64,000 bases of DNA from Leptospira yanagawae serovar Saopaulo str. Sao Paulo = ATCC 700523 (GTDB lineage Bacteria; Spirochaetota; Leptospiria; Leptospirales; Leptospiraceae): the NCBI RefSeq assembly GCF_000332475.2, contig NZ_AOGX02000022.1, positions 76,001 to 140,000 of the forward strand, written 5' to 3'. Shown here one piece after another: positions 37,752 through 46,925 of the stretch. The notes under the pieces were generated by a model. It ran no database searches, had not been told where the DNA came from, and saw nothing but the letters and a program-made list of their open reading frames with translations. The stretch's first letter is position 1; each line of letters opens with the position of its first letter. Position numbers and translations under genes: made by a program.

Positions 37752-39419
37752 ATGGCAGAAACTAAAAAAGAAACACTCGCTGAAAAAGTAAAAAGACTAA
37801 GCCGTGGCCTTCGTGGGACACTTGCAGATAGTTTAAAAGACGAACACACTGGTTCTTTACGATCCGATGACCAATTATTACTTAAATTCCACGGTATGTA
37901 CCAACAAGATGATCGTGATAGAAGGGATGAACGAGCGTTAAAGAAACTAGAAAGATTATATTCCTTTATGATCCGCCTCCGAATACCTGGTGGTATGATT
38001 GGACCTGTCCATTGGGAAGCACTACATAATGTTGCTGGTGAGAATTCGACGGGAACGATCAAAATCACAACAAGACAAACTGTCCAACTCCACGGGATAT
38101 TAAAATCCAAAATCAAACCTACGATTAAGGCCTTTGATTCTGTATTTTTAGATTCCATTGCTGCATGTGGTGATGTGAATCGAAACGTAACTTGTACATC
38201 AAATCCAGCGGCTAGTCCACTTCACAAGGAAGTGTTTGGTTATGCGGGGGAAATTAGTCGATCACTTCTTCCCAAAACGAGAGCTTATTATGAAATTTGG
38301 TTGGATGAAAATCTATTAGCTGAAAAAGAGGAACCAGAAGATCCCTTGTATAAGGACGTATATCTACCTCGTAAATTCAAAATTGCGATTGCAATCCCAC
38401 CTTACAATGATGTGGATCTCTTTACCAATGATATAGGTCTCATTGCCATCATTGAAAACGGGCAACTATTAGGTTTTAATGTAGCAGTTGGGGGAGGACT
38501 CGGAACCACTCATGGGAATCCTGATACTTACCCGAGAGTCGGAACTGTTTTTGGTTTTATCCCTAAAAAAGACATTCTAAAAGTTGTGTATGAAATTGTA
38601 ACTGTCCAAAGGGATTTTGGAAATCGTGAAGACCGAAAGTTGTCTCGTTTAAAATACACATTAGACCGGTTAGGTGTCGAGTTTTACAAACGAGAAGTGG
38701 AAAAACGAGCCGGAATTAGTTTTGAACCAGCAAAGGATTTCCAATTCACACAAAGGTCAGATGATTTTGGTTGGAAACAAGATGCTGTCGGTAACTGGCA
38801 TTACACTGTCTTCGTTGAAAATGGAAGGGTTTGTGATGAACACGGATACAACCTAAAAACAGCCTTACTTGAAGTTTCAAAAACAAGACGAGCAACGTTC
38901 CGATTCACGTGTAACCAAAACTTGATTTTGTCTGATATCTTTCCTAAAGACAAAGACTTAATTGAATCCATTCTTGTGAAATTCGGTGTTCATAGAAAAA
39001 CAGCAGAAGTATCTCCGATTAGAAAAAACTCGATCGCTTGTGTGGCATTAAACACTTGTTCGTTGGCACTTGCAGAGGCGCAGCGTTACCTACCAAGTTT
39101 AATCGATAAAATTGAACCCATTCTTACCAAACATGGTCTGGCTTCGGAACCGATATCCATACGTATGACAGGTTGTCCCAATGGATGTGCAAGGCCATAC
39201 ATTTCAGAAATAGGACTTGTAGGTACATCTTATGGAAAGTATAACCTCCATTTAGGAGCCGATGCGGAAGGTTACAGATTGAACAAAAAATTCAAAGAAG
39301 ATTTGGATGAATCTGCTATCTTAAATGAGTTAGATGGACTTTTTGGTAAATTTTCCAAAGAAAGAAATGGAAAAGAATCTTTTGGAGATTATATCAATCG
39401 AATTGGGATACTGAATTAG
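37752..39419 (+). CDS. cysI: Sulfite reductase haemoprotein (beta) subunit
   Basis: Reduces sulfite to sulfide at a sirohaem-[4Fe-4S] centre. 555 aa. The four cluster ligands are C430 and C436 (CVALNTC) and C475 and C479 (MTGCPNGCARP), close to the E. coli numbering. Substrate and sirohaem-contacting Arg/Lys occur in RTTVQ-like KITTRQTVQLHG and GDVNRNVTC. The ribosome site TGAGGAAATC precedes the ATG. It forms an operon with cysJ, and its stop overlaps a transporter gene end by 4 nt. Confidence 0.95.
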   Translation: MAETKKETLAEKVKRLSRGLRGTLADSLKDEHTGSLRSDDQLLLKFHGMYQQDDRDRRDERALKKLERLYSFMIRLRIPGGMIGPVHWEALHNVAGENSTGTIKITTRQTVQLHGILKSKIKPTIKAFDSVFLDSIAACGDVNRNVTCTSNPAASPLHKEVFGYAGEISRSLLPKTRAYYEIWLDENLLAEKEEPEDPLYKDVYLPRKFKIAIAIPPYNDVDLFTNDIGLIAIIENGQLLGFNVAVGGGLGTTHGNPDTYPRVGTVFGFIPKKDILKVVYEIVTVQRDFGNREDRKLSRLKYTLDRLGVEFYKREVEKRAGISFEPAKDFQFTQRSDDFGWKQDAVGNWHYTVFVENGRVCDEHGYNLKTALLEVSKTRRATFRFTCNQNLILSDIFPKDKDLIESILVKFGVHRKTAEVSPIRKNSIACVALNTCSLALAEAQRYLPSLIDKIEPILTKHGLASEPISIRMTGCPNGCARPYISEIGLVGTSYGKYNLHLGADAEGYRLNKKFKEDLDESAILNELDGLFGKFSKERNGKESFGDYINRIGILN

Positions 39420-40147
39420 GATCCCAATTTGGAAGTTTGATTCCAATATGTAGCAATAGCGGCACCTGCAAGTAGGTGCCATATTCCCCACCATGCGCAA
39501 ATCATTGCCATTCCACCTAAACCATCAAAGAAACTAAAAACAATGGCAAGACCTAAACTAGAATTTTGAATTCCGGTTTCGATTGAGATTGTTTTCCGAT
39601 CGCTCATCGGTAACTGAAATAATTTTGCTATGTAATATCCGATCGAAAGTCCTGCTAAATTCATAAGGAATACAAGTCCGAATAGCAGGTGGATGTATTC
39701 TTTGAAAAATTTCCAATTTGTAACCAAGGCACCGATGATAAAGAATGCAAGTAACAAAATGGATATTCTTTGCACTACACGTTTCACTGAATGAGTGAGT
39801 TTAGAAAATCGTATTTGAAAAAAAATTCCAAGTAGTAGGGGAACAACAAGCAGTATTGTAATGGAAACTAAAATCTCAATTGGACTGACAGAGATCGATT
39901 TAAGATAACTCCGAGTGATCGGAAGAATATTTCCCCAAAAGAAAAATCCGATAGGAGTCAATAGAAAGGCAAAGGTCGAAGAAAAAGTTGTAAGACTCAC
40001 AGAAAGTGCCAAATTACCTTTCGCCAAATGTGTGAAAAAATTCGACATTTTCCCACCTGGGCAAGAGGCCACAAGGACCATTCCCAATGCATTGATAAGA
40101 TAAACGGATTCTTTGTTAAAATTGAGTCGAACTCCATTGATATCCAT
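39416..40147 (-). CDS. SBF-family (bile acid:Na+ symporter-like) transporter, N-terminally short
   Basis: 243 aa polytopic membrane protein. The core LGMVLVASCPGGKMSNFFTHLAKGNLALSV is diagnostic of the SBF/ASBT family (crossover motif ACPGG..SN). Family members usually have three further helices (about 70 residues) before this point; here only 21 residues precede it. Its ATG follows directly on the TAA of the dioxygenase gene (TAAATG), in the same reading frame. It may be a truncated or decaying transporter or a short form. Substrate unknown, possibly an organosulfur compound given the neighbours. Confidence 0.75.
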   Translation of the reverse strand: MDINGVRLNFNKESVYLINALGMVLVASCPGGKMSNFFTHLAKGNLALSVSLTTFSSTFAFLLTPIGFFFWGNILPITRSYLKSISVSPIEILVSITILLVVPLLLGIFFQIRFSKLTHSVKRVVQRISILLLAFFIIGALVTNWKFFKEYIHLLFGLVFLMNLAGLSIGYYIAKLFQLPMSDRKTISIETGIQNSSLGLAIVFSFFDGLGGMAMICAWWGIWHLLAGAAIATYWNQTSKLGS

Positions 40148-41221
40148 TTAATCAGACCATCCTACTAAGATACGACGTGGTCCTGTGAAGGGAAGCCGTC
40201 CATGCGAAACGGAAAAATTATCAATGATGAGTACGTCACCTGTTTGCCAAGGGAAGGCAACCATATGTTTCCAAAACACATCTGAAATCGATTTCATTTC
40301 ATTCACAGAAATTTCTTCTCCATTCCCGTAAGTCACATGTACATCATGTGATTTTTGACCTGCTAATCTTTTTAATATCGTCAGTAAAGTAAGTAGTATC
40401 GCAACACCGAGAGAACGAATCGTTTTTTGTCGTTTCACAATTTTCCATACCTCGCTAACAGCAGCTTGGTGGTGAAATGTTTGTGAATGGTTATGCCATG
40501 CTATGGTATTTGCTTGTGGATGGATTCGAAACCCTGATTGTTCATTGGTGATGGTTAACGAATCTTTGCCAAACCATTCCAATTGAAATCTATTTTGGTC
40601 AGCAATTTTTTTCACTTCCTCCAAGTTTGTGGTTCCAAACATTTCATCCCAACGTTTCGTTTTCCAAAGTGAAAATCTGGATTTTTTCGAAGGACCATCA
40701 TAACGCCTTCGATATCGTATCCCAAATGTTTCAATTTTCTTTATGAGCTTGGGATCAATTTCTTTGTACACTTCGCGCAGGTCTGTGAGTGGGGTCTCTC
40801 CGCCAAATTCAGATGCTTTTTCCGCATAAAAAAATAATAATTTCGGTGGGTTGTCGAGAAAACTCATCTCCGCATGTTGCATGATTGGATAATGCGGAGG
40901 AAGTTCACTGGCTGTGAACACGTGTTTTACGACCTGGTCTCTCGGCGATGTCCCTAAGTAAAACTCTCCCAAATTTTTTTCTTCTGTTGCATACAGGATC
41001 GATTGGAAGTCGAGAGCTTCATGAACCGGGAAACCTCGCAATAAAATGGCGCCATGATTTTTTAAATCTTCACGCCATTCTTTTTGGTGGGTGCGAATCC
41101 AGTCGGTAAAGTTCTCAATTGGTTTCTCATGGACTGGTTCATAGACAATTGGTAGTTTTGTCCCAAAAAGGAAACGTTTGCTGATCCATTGGTTTTCGAC
41201 AGTTGTTGATTGGCTCGCCAT
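40148..41221 (-). CDS. TauD/TfdA-type Fe(II)/2-oxoglutarate dioxygenase
   Basis: 357 aa. The metal triad is visible as H-x-E in MQHAEMSFLDNPP and the distal His in FSVSHGRLPF; the 2-oxoglutarate Arg is in GPRRILVGW. WHNHSQTFHH is a further family-like segment. A hydrophobic stretch (AILLTLLTILKRL, about residue 275) is unusual for this soluble family. It sits between the cysDN and cysJI genes, so it may release sulfite from a sulfonate or sulfate ester, but TauD-like enzymes also have unrelated substrates. A palindrome lies 29-61 nt upstream. Confidence 0.82.
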   Translation of the reverse strand: MASQSTTVENQWISKRFLFGTKLPIVYEPVHEKPIENFTDWIRTHQKEWREDLKNHGAILLRGFPVHEALDFQSILYATEEKNLGEFYLGTSPRDQVVKHVFTASELPPHYPIMQHAEMSFLDNPPKLLFFYAEKASEFGGETPLTDLREVYKEIDPKLIKKIETFGIRYRRRYDGPSKKSRFSLWKTKRWDEMFGTTNLEEVKKIADQNRFQLEWFGKDSLTITNEQSGFRIHPQANTIAWHNHSQTFHHQAAVSEVWKIVKRQKTIRSLGVAILLTLLTILKRLAGQKSHDVHVTYGNGEEISVNEMKSISDVFWKHMVAFPWQTGDVLIIDNFSVSHGRLPFTGPRRILVGWSD

Positions 41222-41249
41222 ACTGCCAGGTTAACGAAATTGTTATCTA

Positions 41250-41282
41250 TTATTCAAGCTAAATTTCTGCTATATTGAATAA
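41250..41282. promoter_or_regulatory. Inverted repeat between cysN and the dioxygenase gene
   Basis: Perfect 8-nt arms TTATTCAA (41250-41257) and TTGAATAA (41275-41282), with a 17-nt spacer. It sits in the 66-nt gap downstream of cysN and upstream of the dioxygenase, both on the minus strand. AT-rich, without a following T tract on the minus strand, so it is more like an operator than a terminator. The function is unproven. Confidence 0.3.
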
Positions 41283-41287
41283 AAAAA

Positions 41288-42520
41288 TCACAATAACATA
41301 CCTGCTGCAACGGTTTGGTTCGTACCTTCGTCCACCAAGACAAAACTCCCTGTGCCCCTGATTTTATTATATGGGTCGTATGCGACGGGTTTCGCCGTGC
41401 GAAGGGTGACTTTCCCAATTTCATTCAAAGCTAGATACGGTTGTTCTTTTTTTTCGTGGGTGCTTGTTTCCACTCTGTATTCCAGGGAACGAACAGAAAC
41501 CTTCACTGCATTCGTGGTTTGACGAAGGAGGTATTTGGATCCTGGTGCCATTACCTTTTGGTCCATCCAACAAATATATGCTTCTAAATCTTGAGAGACA
41601 ATAGGTTCTTTTCCAGTGACAACTAACATATCCCCACGGCTCACATCAATTTCATCCTGCAAGCGAATGGTCACAGACATAGGAGCATACGCTGTATTTA
41701 AAGGACCATCATAGGTATCAATGGCTTTGATTTTTGAGGTGAGACCACTTGGCAGAACCGTAATGGAATCTCCCACTGTGAAGTGACCACTTCTGATTTG
41801 TCCCGCATAACCTCTGTAATCATGGTATTCAGTCGTTTGAGGACGAATCACATTTTGAACTGGGAATCGTGGAGCAGGGGACTCCTCTTCTGTATGGATT
41901 TCGATTTCTTCTAAAAACTGGAGTAAAGATTTCCCATTCCACCATGGCATGGATGCAGATGGCTCAACAACATTATCTCCATTTAAAGCGGAGATCGGTA
42001 GGAAGTGGATGGATTTTAGGTCTAAGTCTTTTGCAAATTCTAAATACTGTTTTTGTATATTTAAAAATACTTCTTCCGAAAAATCCACTAAGTCCATTTT
42101 GTTCACACAAACGACGACATAGGGCAATCGTAACAAGGATACGATGTAAGAATGTCTGTAGGTTTGTTCGATCACACCTTTTCTTGCATCGATGAGAATG
42201 ATGGCAAGGTCCGAGTTAGACGCACCCGTTACCATATTTCTGGTATATTGCACATGACCCGGTGCATCGGCGATGATGAATTTACGTTTTGGTGTGGAGA
42301 AGTATTTATATGCCACATCAATGGTTATTCCTTGTTCTCTTTCGGCTTTCAGTCCGTCTGTGAGAAGGGCTAAGTTGATTTGGCCATTTACTTGTCCTGC
42401 ACGTTCTATAGCTTCGAGTTGGTCTTGAAAAATGGATTTACTATCGTATAACAAACGTCCAATGAGAGTTGATTTACCATCGTCCACACTTCCTGCTGTA
42501 ATAAATCGTAAAATATCCAT
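41288..42520 (-). CDS. cysN: Sulfate adenylyltransferase subunit 1 (GTPase)
   Basis: With CysD forms ATP sulfurylase; GTP hydrolysis drives APS formation. 410 aa. G1 is GSVDDGKSTLIG, switch I REQGITIDVAYKYF, G3 DAPGHVQYTRNM, G4 VNKMD and G5 ISAL. EF-Tu-like beta domains follow. There is no C-terminal APS kinase (CysC) domain, matching the APS-reductase type of CysH. The ATG overlaps the cysD stop by 1 nt (TAATG). Confidence 0.96.
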   Translation of the reverse strand: MDILRFITAGSVDDGKSTLIGRLLYDSKSIFQDQLEAIERAGQVNGQINLALLTDGLKAEREQGITIDVAYKYFSTPKRKFIIADAPGHVQYTRNMVTGASNSDLAIILIDARKGVIEQTYRHSYIVSLLRLPYVVVCVNKMDLVDFSEEVFLNIQKQYLEFAKDLDLKSIHFLPISALNGDNVVEPSASMPWWNGKSLLQFLEEIEIHTEEESPAPRFPVQNVIRPQTTEYHDYRGYAGQIRSGHFTVGDSITVLPSGLTSKIKAIDTYDGPLNTAYAPMSVTIRLQDEIDVSRGDMLVVTGKEPIVSQDLEAYICWMDQKVMAPGSKYLLRQTTNAVKVSVRSLEYRVETSTHEKKEQPYLALNEIGKVTLRTAKPVAYDPYNKIRGTGSFVLVDEGTNQTVAAGMLL

Positions 42521-43428
42521 TAAAAATACCCACCCTTTTTTCTTTCTTCCATCGCCGCTTCGGAACGTTTGTCATCCAAACGCGAACCTCTTTCTGTGGT
42601 GCGTGAAACTTGGATTTCGCGAATGATATCGTCTACGGAATTTGCTTCTGATTCCACTGCTGCTGTGCAAGTCATATCACCAACTGTACGAAACCGAACG
42701 GTCCTTGTTTCCACTTTATCGGTATTGTCTAAACTAATAAATTTTGAAACCGGGAAAACCAGTTCCTCTCGCCAAACAATTTCTCTTTGGTGTGAGAAGT
42801 ATAAAGAAGGAAGGTCAATCTTTTCTTTTCGAATGTATTCCCATACATCAAGTTCTGTCCAGTTGCTAATGGGAAACACTCGGACGTTTTCCCCTACATG
42901 GATTTTTCCATTATAAATATTCCAAAGTTCCGGACGTTGGAGTTTTGGATCCCAAGATCCAAACTCATCTCGAACAGAAAAAATTCGTTCCTTAGCTCTT
43001 GCTTTTTCTTCATCCCGACGAGCCCCACCGATACAGGCATCAAATTTAAATTCGGCGATTGTATCAAGTAACGTCACTGCTTGGATGGCATTGCGACTGG
43101 GGAACTTTCCTTTTTCTTCAACGGCCTTTCCTTGGTCGATGGAGTCTTGTACATAACGAACAATTAATTTTTCGCCAATTTTTTCAGCTAAGTTATCTCG
43201 GAATTTTAGCGCCTCATCAAAGTTATGCCCCGTGTCAATGTGAACGAGGGGAAAAGGAAATTTACCTGGACGAAATGCTTTGAGAGCAAGGTGAACCAAA
43301 CAGATGGAATCCTTTCCACCAGAAAATAATAAAGCAGGCCTTTCAAATTGAGCTGCCACTTCACGTAAAATGTAAATGGCTTCTGATTCTAACTGGTCCA
43401 AATGTGAGAGACGATGAGTGCTATTCAT
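42520..43428 (-). CDS. cysD: Sulfate adenylyltransferase subunit 2
   Basis: The adenylating subunit of ATP sulfurylase: sulfate plus ATP gives APS. 302 aa. The PP-loop SGGKDSICLVHLALKAF is at about residues 36-52, and FPLVHIDTGHNFDE and GGARRDEEKARAKER are characteristic. It ends EERKKGGYF, the family terminus. It lies 6 nt downstream of cysH on the same strand, so cysH-cysD-cysN is probably one transcript. Confidence 0.96.
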   Translation of the reverse strand: MNSTHRLSHLDQLESEAIYILREVAAQFERPALLFSGGKDSICLVHLALKAFRPGKFPFPLVHIDTGHNFDEALKFRDNLAEKIGEKLIVRYVQDSIDQGKAVEEKGKFPSRNAIQAVTLLDTIAEFKFDACIGGARRDEEKARAKERIFSVRDEFGSWDPKLQRPELWNIYNGKIHVGENVRVFPISNWTELDVWEYIRKEKIDLPSLYFSHQREIVWREELVFPVSKFISLDNTDKVETRTVRFRTVGDMTCTAAVESEANSVDDIIREIQVSRTTERGSRLDDKRSEAAMEERKKGGYF

Positions 43429-43434
43429 ACGATA

Positions 43435-44160
43435 TTATCCTTTTTTTGGTGTGAGTTTTCCATCTACCCAATGTAACCCACATTCCTTTTTTGATTCTTG
43501 TTCCCACCACCACCTACCAGCTCGAAAATCTTCCCCTGGTTCAATGGCTCGAGTACAAGGGGCACAACCAATACTTGGAAACCCTTTGTCATGTAATACA
43601 TTATAGGGTACATTGTGTTCGCGAATGTATTGCCACGTAGATTCAAAACTCCAATCTAAGAGGGGTTGGTATTTGATTAAATTCCTTCCGGGATCGGATT
43701 CAAATAAAGACATCTCGGTTCGGAAACCCGATTGCTCTTTTCGTAGTCCTGTCACCCAAACTTCCATGCCTTGTAAGATGGAATCAAGTGGAACTAGTTT
43801 GCGTATCCGACAACATTCCTTTCTTAAATCTTGTGAATCGTAAAAGGCGTTCGGACCATTTTCGTTGATAAAACTTTGGATCTCTTTGGCATTTGGAAAA
43901 AAAGTTTCGATTTTTGCCCCATAACGGATGTTTGTTTTTTGCCATACATCATAGGTTTCTTGGAAAAGTCGACCCGTATCCAAAGTAGCAATGCGGATCG
44001 GGATGGATTCGCTTAAAATGGCATGGGTAATGGCTTGGTCTTCGAGTCCAAAACTAGTGGTGAACACGACTTTACCCGGGAAATCGGCACTTAATTTTTT
44101 GAGGCCGTCGGCAATCGATAGATTGGCATAAGATTCTGTCAAAACTTCCAAATTTCCCAT
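43435..44160 (-). CDS. cysH: Adenylylsulfate (APS) reductase, CysH family
   Basis: Reduces APS to sulfite and AMP with thioredoxin. 241 aa. It has the paired cysteines C116-C117 (ECCRIRK) and C199-x2-C202 (GCAPC) that bind a [4Fe-4S] cluster in the APS-specific branch; PAPS reductases lack them. The catalytic Cys227 is in KKECGLHW. LDTGRLFQETY is the substrate loop. No CysC kinase is seen nearby, consistent with direct APS use. It heads the cysHDN block. Confidence 0.93.
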   Translation of the reverse strand: MGNLEVLTESYANLSIADGLKKLSADFPGKVVFTTSFGLEDQAITHAILSESIPIRIATLDTGRLFQETYDVWQKTNIRYGAKIETFFPNAKEIQSFINENGPNAFYDSQDLRKECCRIRKLVPLDSILQGMEVWVTGLRKEQSGFRTEMSLFESDPGRNLIKYQPLLDWSFESTWQYIREHNVPYNVLHDKGFPSIGCAPCTRAIEPGEDFRAGRWWWEQESKKECGLHWVDGKLTPKKG

Positions 44161-44178
44161 TTTTATCCCGTCCTAGCA

Positions 44179-44199
44179 TCCAATGTTTTGTATATTGGA
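44179..44199. promoter_or_regulatory. Candidate operator upstream of cysH
   Basis: Perfect 6-nt arms TCCAAT (44179-44184) and ATTGGA (44194-44199) with a 9-nt spacer, 19 nt before the cysH ATG in the 68-nt cysA-cysH gap. A TTTACA and TATACT-like region adjoins it on the minus strand. It could be a sulfur-responsive regulator site. The pattern does not match a named box. Confidence 0.3.
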
Positions 44200-44228
44200 C
44201 GATTTGTAAAGTATATTAGCGGAAATTA

Positions 44229-45293
44229 TTAGATAGAGAAGTCTTCTACGTAAACTTTTGCTTTTTTGATCCGTAGGTAAACAGTCTCCCCTGGCAATAA
44301 ATTGAGGTACTTATAGGTTTCCTGTTCGAGTACAGACTCAATGAGGGTCCCTGTATCCACTCGTTTCAGTTCCACACGCACATTCCTTCCTGTCGAATGG
44401 ATGTATTGGATCTCTGCTGCTATCCCTTGGTCTTTTTCCCGAACGATTTCCACATCATAAGGCCGGACATAGGCAACAGCATCGGACTCCTTGACGTTTT
44501 GGTGTTCCGATGTTTCGAGAGCCAAATTCCCAATTTTGGTTTTTCCTTCTTCAATTCGGCCATGGAATAGATTCACATCACCTAAGAAGTGAAAGACAAA
44601 TGGAGACTTTGGTTTGTTGTACACTTCATCCGGACTTCCTACTTGTTCCAATTGGCCTTGGTTTAGGATCACAATCCGATCACTCACCTCAAGTGCTTCT
44701 TCTTGGTCATGGGTGACAAAAACACTTGTGATATGGATCTCATCGTGAAGCCTTCGCAACCAATTGCGTAATTCCTTCCTTACTTTTGCATCAAGTGCTC
44801 CAAATGGTTCATCGAGCAGGAGAAACTTAGGTTCGATGGCAAGGGCTCGGGCAAGTGCCACCCTTTGCCTCTGTCCACCTGAAAGTTCGTGTGGGTAACG
44901 GTTGTGAAATTTTTCCAGTTGGATGAGTGTGAGGAGTTTTGCGATTTTTTCTTGGATTTCCTTTTTGGAGGGCCGAGTTTTTTTGGGACGCACTTCCAAA
45001 CCAAATGCAATGTTTTCAGCGATTGTCATATGGCGAAAGAGGGCATAGTGTTGGAATACAAAACCAACTTCTCCATTTTGGATTTTGGAAGATGACAGCT
45101 GTTCGCCGACAAAATTGACAGAACCCGAAGAAGGTTCTTCGAGACCAGCAATGATCCTGAGTAAGGTGGTTTTTCCAGAACCTGAAGGACCAAGTAGTGC
45201 CACAAGTTCTCCATCCGGGATGGATAAGTTTACATCTTTTAAAGCAGTAAAGGATCCAAAGTTTTTATGTACATTTTGTATTTCGATTGGCAT
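44229..45293 (-). CDS. cysA: Sulfate/thiosulfate ABC transporter ATP-binding protein
   Basis: Cytoplasmic ATPase of the sulfate importer. 354 aa. Walker [14 protein letters not shown] (about residues 34-46), Q-loop [12 protein letters not shown], signature [15 protein letters not shown], Walker [13 protein letters not shown] and the His switch [12 protein letters not shown] are all intact. A C-terminal TOBE-like regulatory domain follows ([13 protein letters not shown]). cysW lies 1 nt upstream, making sbp-cysT-cysW-cysA an operon. Confidence 0.95.
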   Translation of the reverse strand: MPIEIQNVHKNFGSFTALKDVNLSIPDGELVALLGPSGSGKTTLLRIIAGLEEPSSGSVNFVGEQLSSSKIQNGEVGFVFQHYALFRHMTIAENIAFGLEVRPKKTRPSKKEIQEKIAKLLTLIQLEKFHNRYPHELSGGQRQRVALARALAIEPKFLLLDEPFGALDAKVRKELRNWLRRLHDEIHITSVFVTHDQEEALEVSDRIVILNQGQLEQVGSPDEVYNKPKSPFVFHFLGDVNLFHGRIEEGKTKIGNLALETSEHQNVKESDAVAYVRPYDVEIVREKDQGIAAEIQYIHSTGRNVRVELKRVDTGTLIESVLEQETYKYLNLLPGETVYLRIKKAKVYVEDFSI

Positions 45294-45294
45294 A

Positions 45295-46098
45295 TTAGGA
45301 TCTCTCGGTTCGTTTTTCCAAAATCAATTTGAAGATTAAAGTGAGTAGCGATAAAAACACAAGTAAGGTGGCACAAGCAAAAGCACCCACTGAATCAAAT
45401 TCATTGTACAACATTTCTATATAAAGGGGAAGGGTGGTGGTTTTTCCTCTGATGTGTCCACTGAGTACGGACACAGCTCCAAATTCTCCCATGGCTCTTG
45501 CATTGCAGAGTATGATCCCATACAAAAGTCCCCATTTGATATTGGGTAAAATAATCCGACGAAACAATTGGCCAAAACTTGCACCAAGTAACATTCCAGC
45601 TTCTTCTTCTTCCCGGCCTTGGCTTTGCATGAGGGGGATGAGTTCTCTTGCCACAAATGGAAAGGTGATAAAAACTGTGGCCATGATGAGACCTGGTGTA
45701 TTGAACACAATTTTGATATTGTGTTCTGCTAAAAAATCTCCAAATGCACCTTGCCTACCAAATAACAATAAGAAGATGAGACCTGAGACTACCGGGGAAA
45801 CCGCAAAAGGAGAATCAATGATTGTAATGAGTAGGTTTTTTCCAGGAAAAGAAAACCTGGTGATGGTAAAGGCTGCCGTGATACCAAAAACGGTATTTAA
45901 AACCACAGATACAAATGATACTTTGATGGTTAGTCCTATGGCAAAAAGTGCATATTCACTTGTGATCGCAGTGTAGTATTTTTCCCAACCTTCAGAAAAA
46001 GCCTCAGTAAATACTGTATATATGGGCAAAATCAAAAGGATACCAAACAATGCATAAGCGATTAGAATTAAAAAAATGGGCAAAAGTTTCAATTTCAT
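45295..46098 (-). CDS. cysW: Sulfate ABC transporter permease
   Basis: Inner-membrane permease of 267 aa with six predicted helices. The EAA-like loop that contacts CysA is [57 protein letters not shown] is the CysW N-half pattern. It overlaps cysT by 4 nt (46095-46098). Confidence 0.94.
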   Translation of the reverse strand: MKLKLLPIFLILIAYALFGILLILPIYTVFTEAFSEGWEKYYTAITSEYALFAIGLTIKVSFVSVVLNTVFGITAAFTITRFSFPGKNLLITIIDSPFAVSPVVSGLIFLLLFGRQGAFGDFLAEHNIKIVFNTPGLIMATVFITFPFVARELIPLMQSQGREEEEAGMLLGASFGQLFRRIILPNIKWGLLYGIILCNARAMGEFGAVSVLSGHIRGKTTTLPLYIEMLYNEFDSVGAFACATLLVFLSLLTLIFKLILEKRTERS

Positions 46099-46925
46099 GT
46101 GAGTTTTTTTGATGCCCTTTCTTGGAAAAAATTGATGAGGAACATAAAGAAAAACGAAGTGAGTAACATCACGAGGGCGATGGAAGTTGCCTTTTCAAAT
46201 TCGTATTGTTCGAGTTTGGTGACGATGAGGAGAGGTAAAATCTCAGTTTTCCCAGGTAGGTTACCTGAAATGAAAACCACAGATCCATATTCGCCGATGC
46301 TACGAGCAAACGCCATGCCAGTACCTGCAAGTAAAGAAGGCCAAAGCTCTGGTAATAAAACTTTTCGGAAAGTTTGGAAGGGGGTTGCTCCTAGGCAACG
46401 TGCACTTTCTTCTAACTCTTTCGGTAGTTCTTCAATGACTGGTTGCACGGTTCTCACAACAAAAGGAAACCCGATAAAAACAAGGGCAATCACGATACCA
46501 ATGGGAGTGTAGGCAATTTTGATCCCCCATTTGTCAAAAAAAGATCCAATGATGCCTGTTTGCGAATAAATTGTAGTGAGTGCAATTCCTGCCACCGCTG
46601 TGGGAAGGGTAAACGGTAAATCAATTAAAGTATCAAAGAATTTTTTGAATGGGAACTGGTAACGAACGAGGACCCAAGCAAATAAAAATCCGATGAAGAG
46701 ATTGATGATGGCAGAAATGAAGCCAACGCTAAAACTTAAAATGAGCGCACCTCGGATGCGCTCATCAGTGAATACTTCAAAAATTCCGGTAAAACCAATC
46801 CCAAGGGAATGATAAAATAACCCGAGTAGTGGTATGATCACCACTGCGGACGAATAAAAAACTGTGAATCCTAAACTGATTCCTAAATGGACTTTTTTAT
46901 ACGGCCGCGTTTCAATTTGCATCAT
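46095..46925 (-). CDS. cysT: Sulfate ABC transporter permease
   Basis: Second permease (CysT/CysU), 276 aa with six helices. The EAA loop reads [58 protein letters not shown] is the typical core. The ATG follows directly on the sbp stop (TAAATG). A second in-frame ATG is the next codon. Confidence 0.94.
   Translation of the reverse strand: MMQIETRPYKKVHLGISLGFTVFYSSAVVIIPLLGLFYHSLGIGFTGIFEVFTDERIRGALILSFSVGFISAIINLFIGFLFAWVLVRYQFPFKKFFDTLIDLPFTLPTAVAGIALTTIYSQTGIIGSFFDKWGIKIAYTPIGIVIALVFIGFPFVVRTVQPVIEELPKELEESARCLGATPFQTFRKVLLPELWPSLLAGTGMAFARSIGEYGSVVFISGNLPGKTEILPLLIVTKLEQYEFEKATSIALVMLLTSFFFMFLINFFQERASKKLT

Noticed and set aside
41250..41282. Terminator after cysN
   Set aside because: Stem is AT-rich, its loop is 17 nt, and no T tract follows on the minus strand; kept only as a candidate operator.
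45434..45976. Long plus-strand frame opposite cysW
   Set aside because: It is a shadow of the membrane-protein gene on the other strand, with no recognisable domain.
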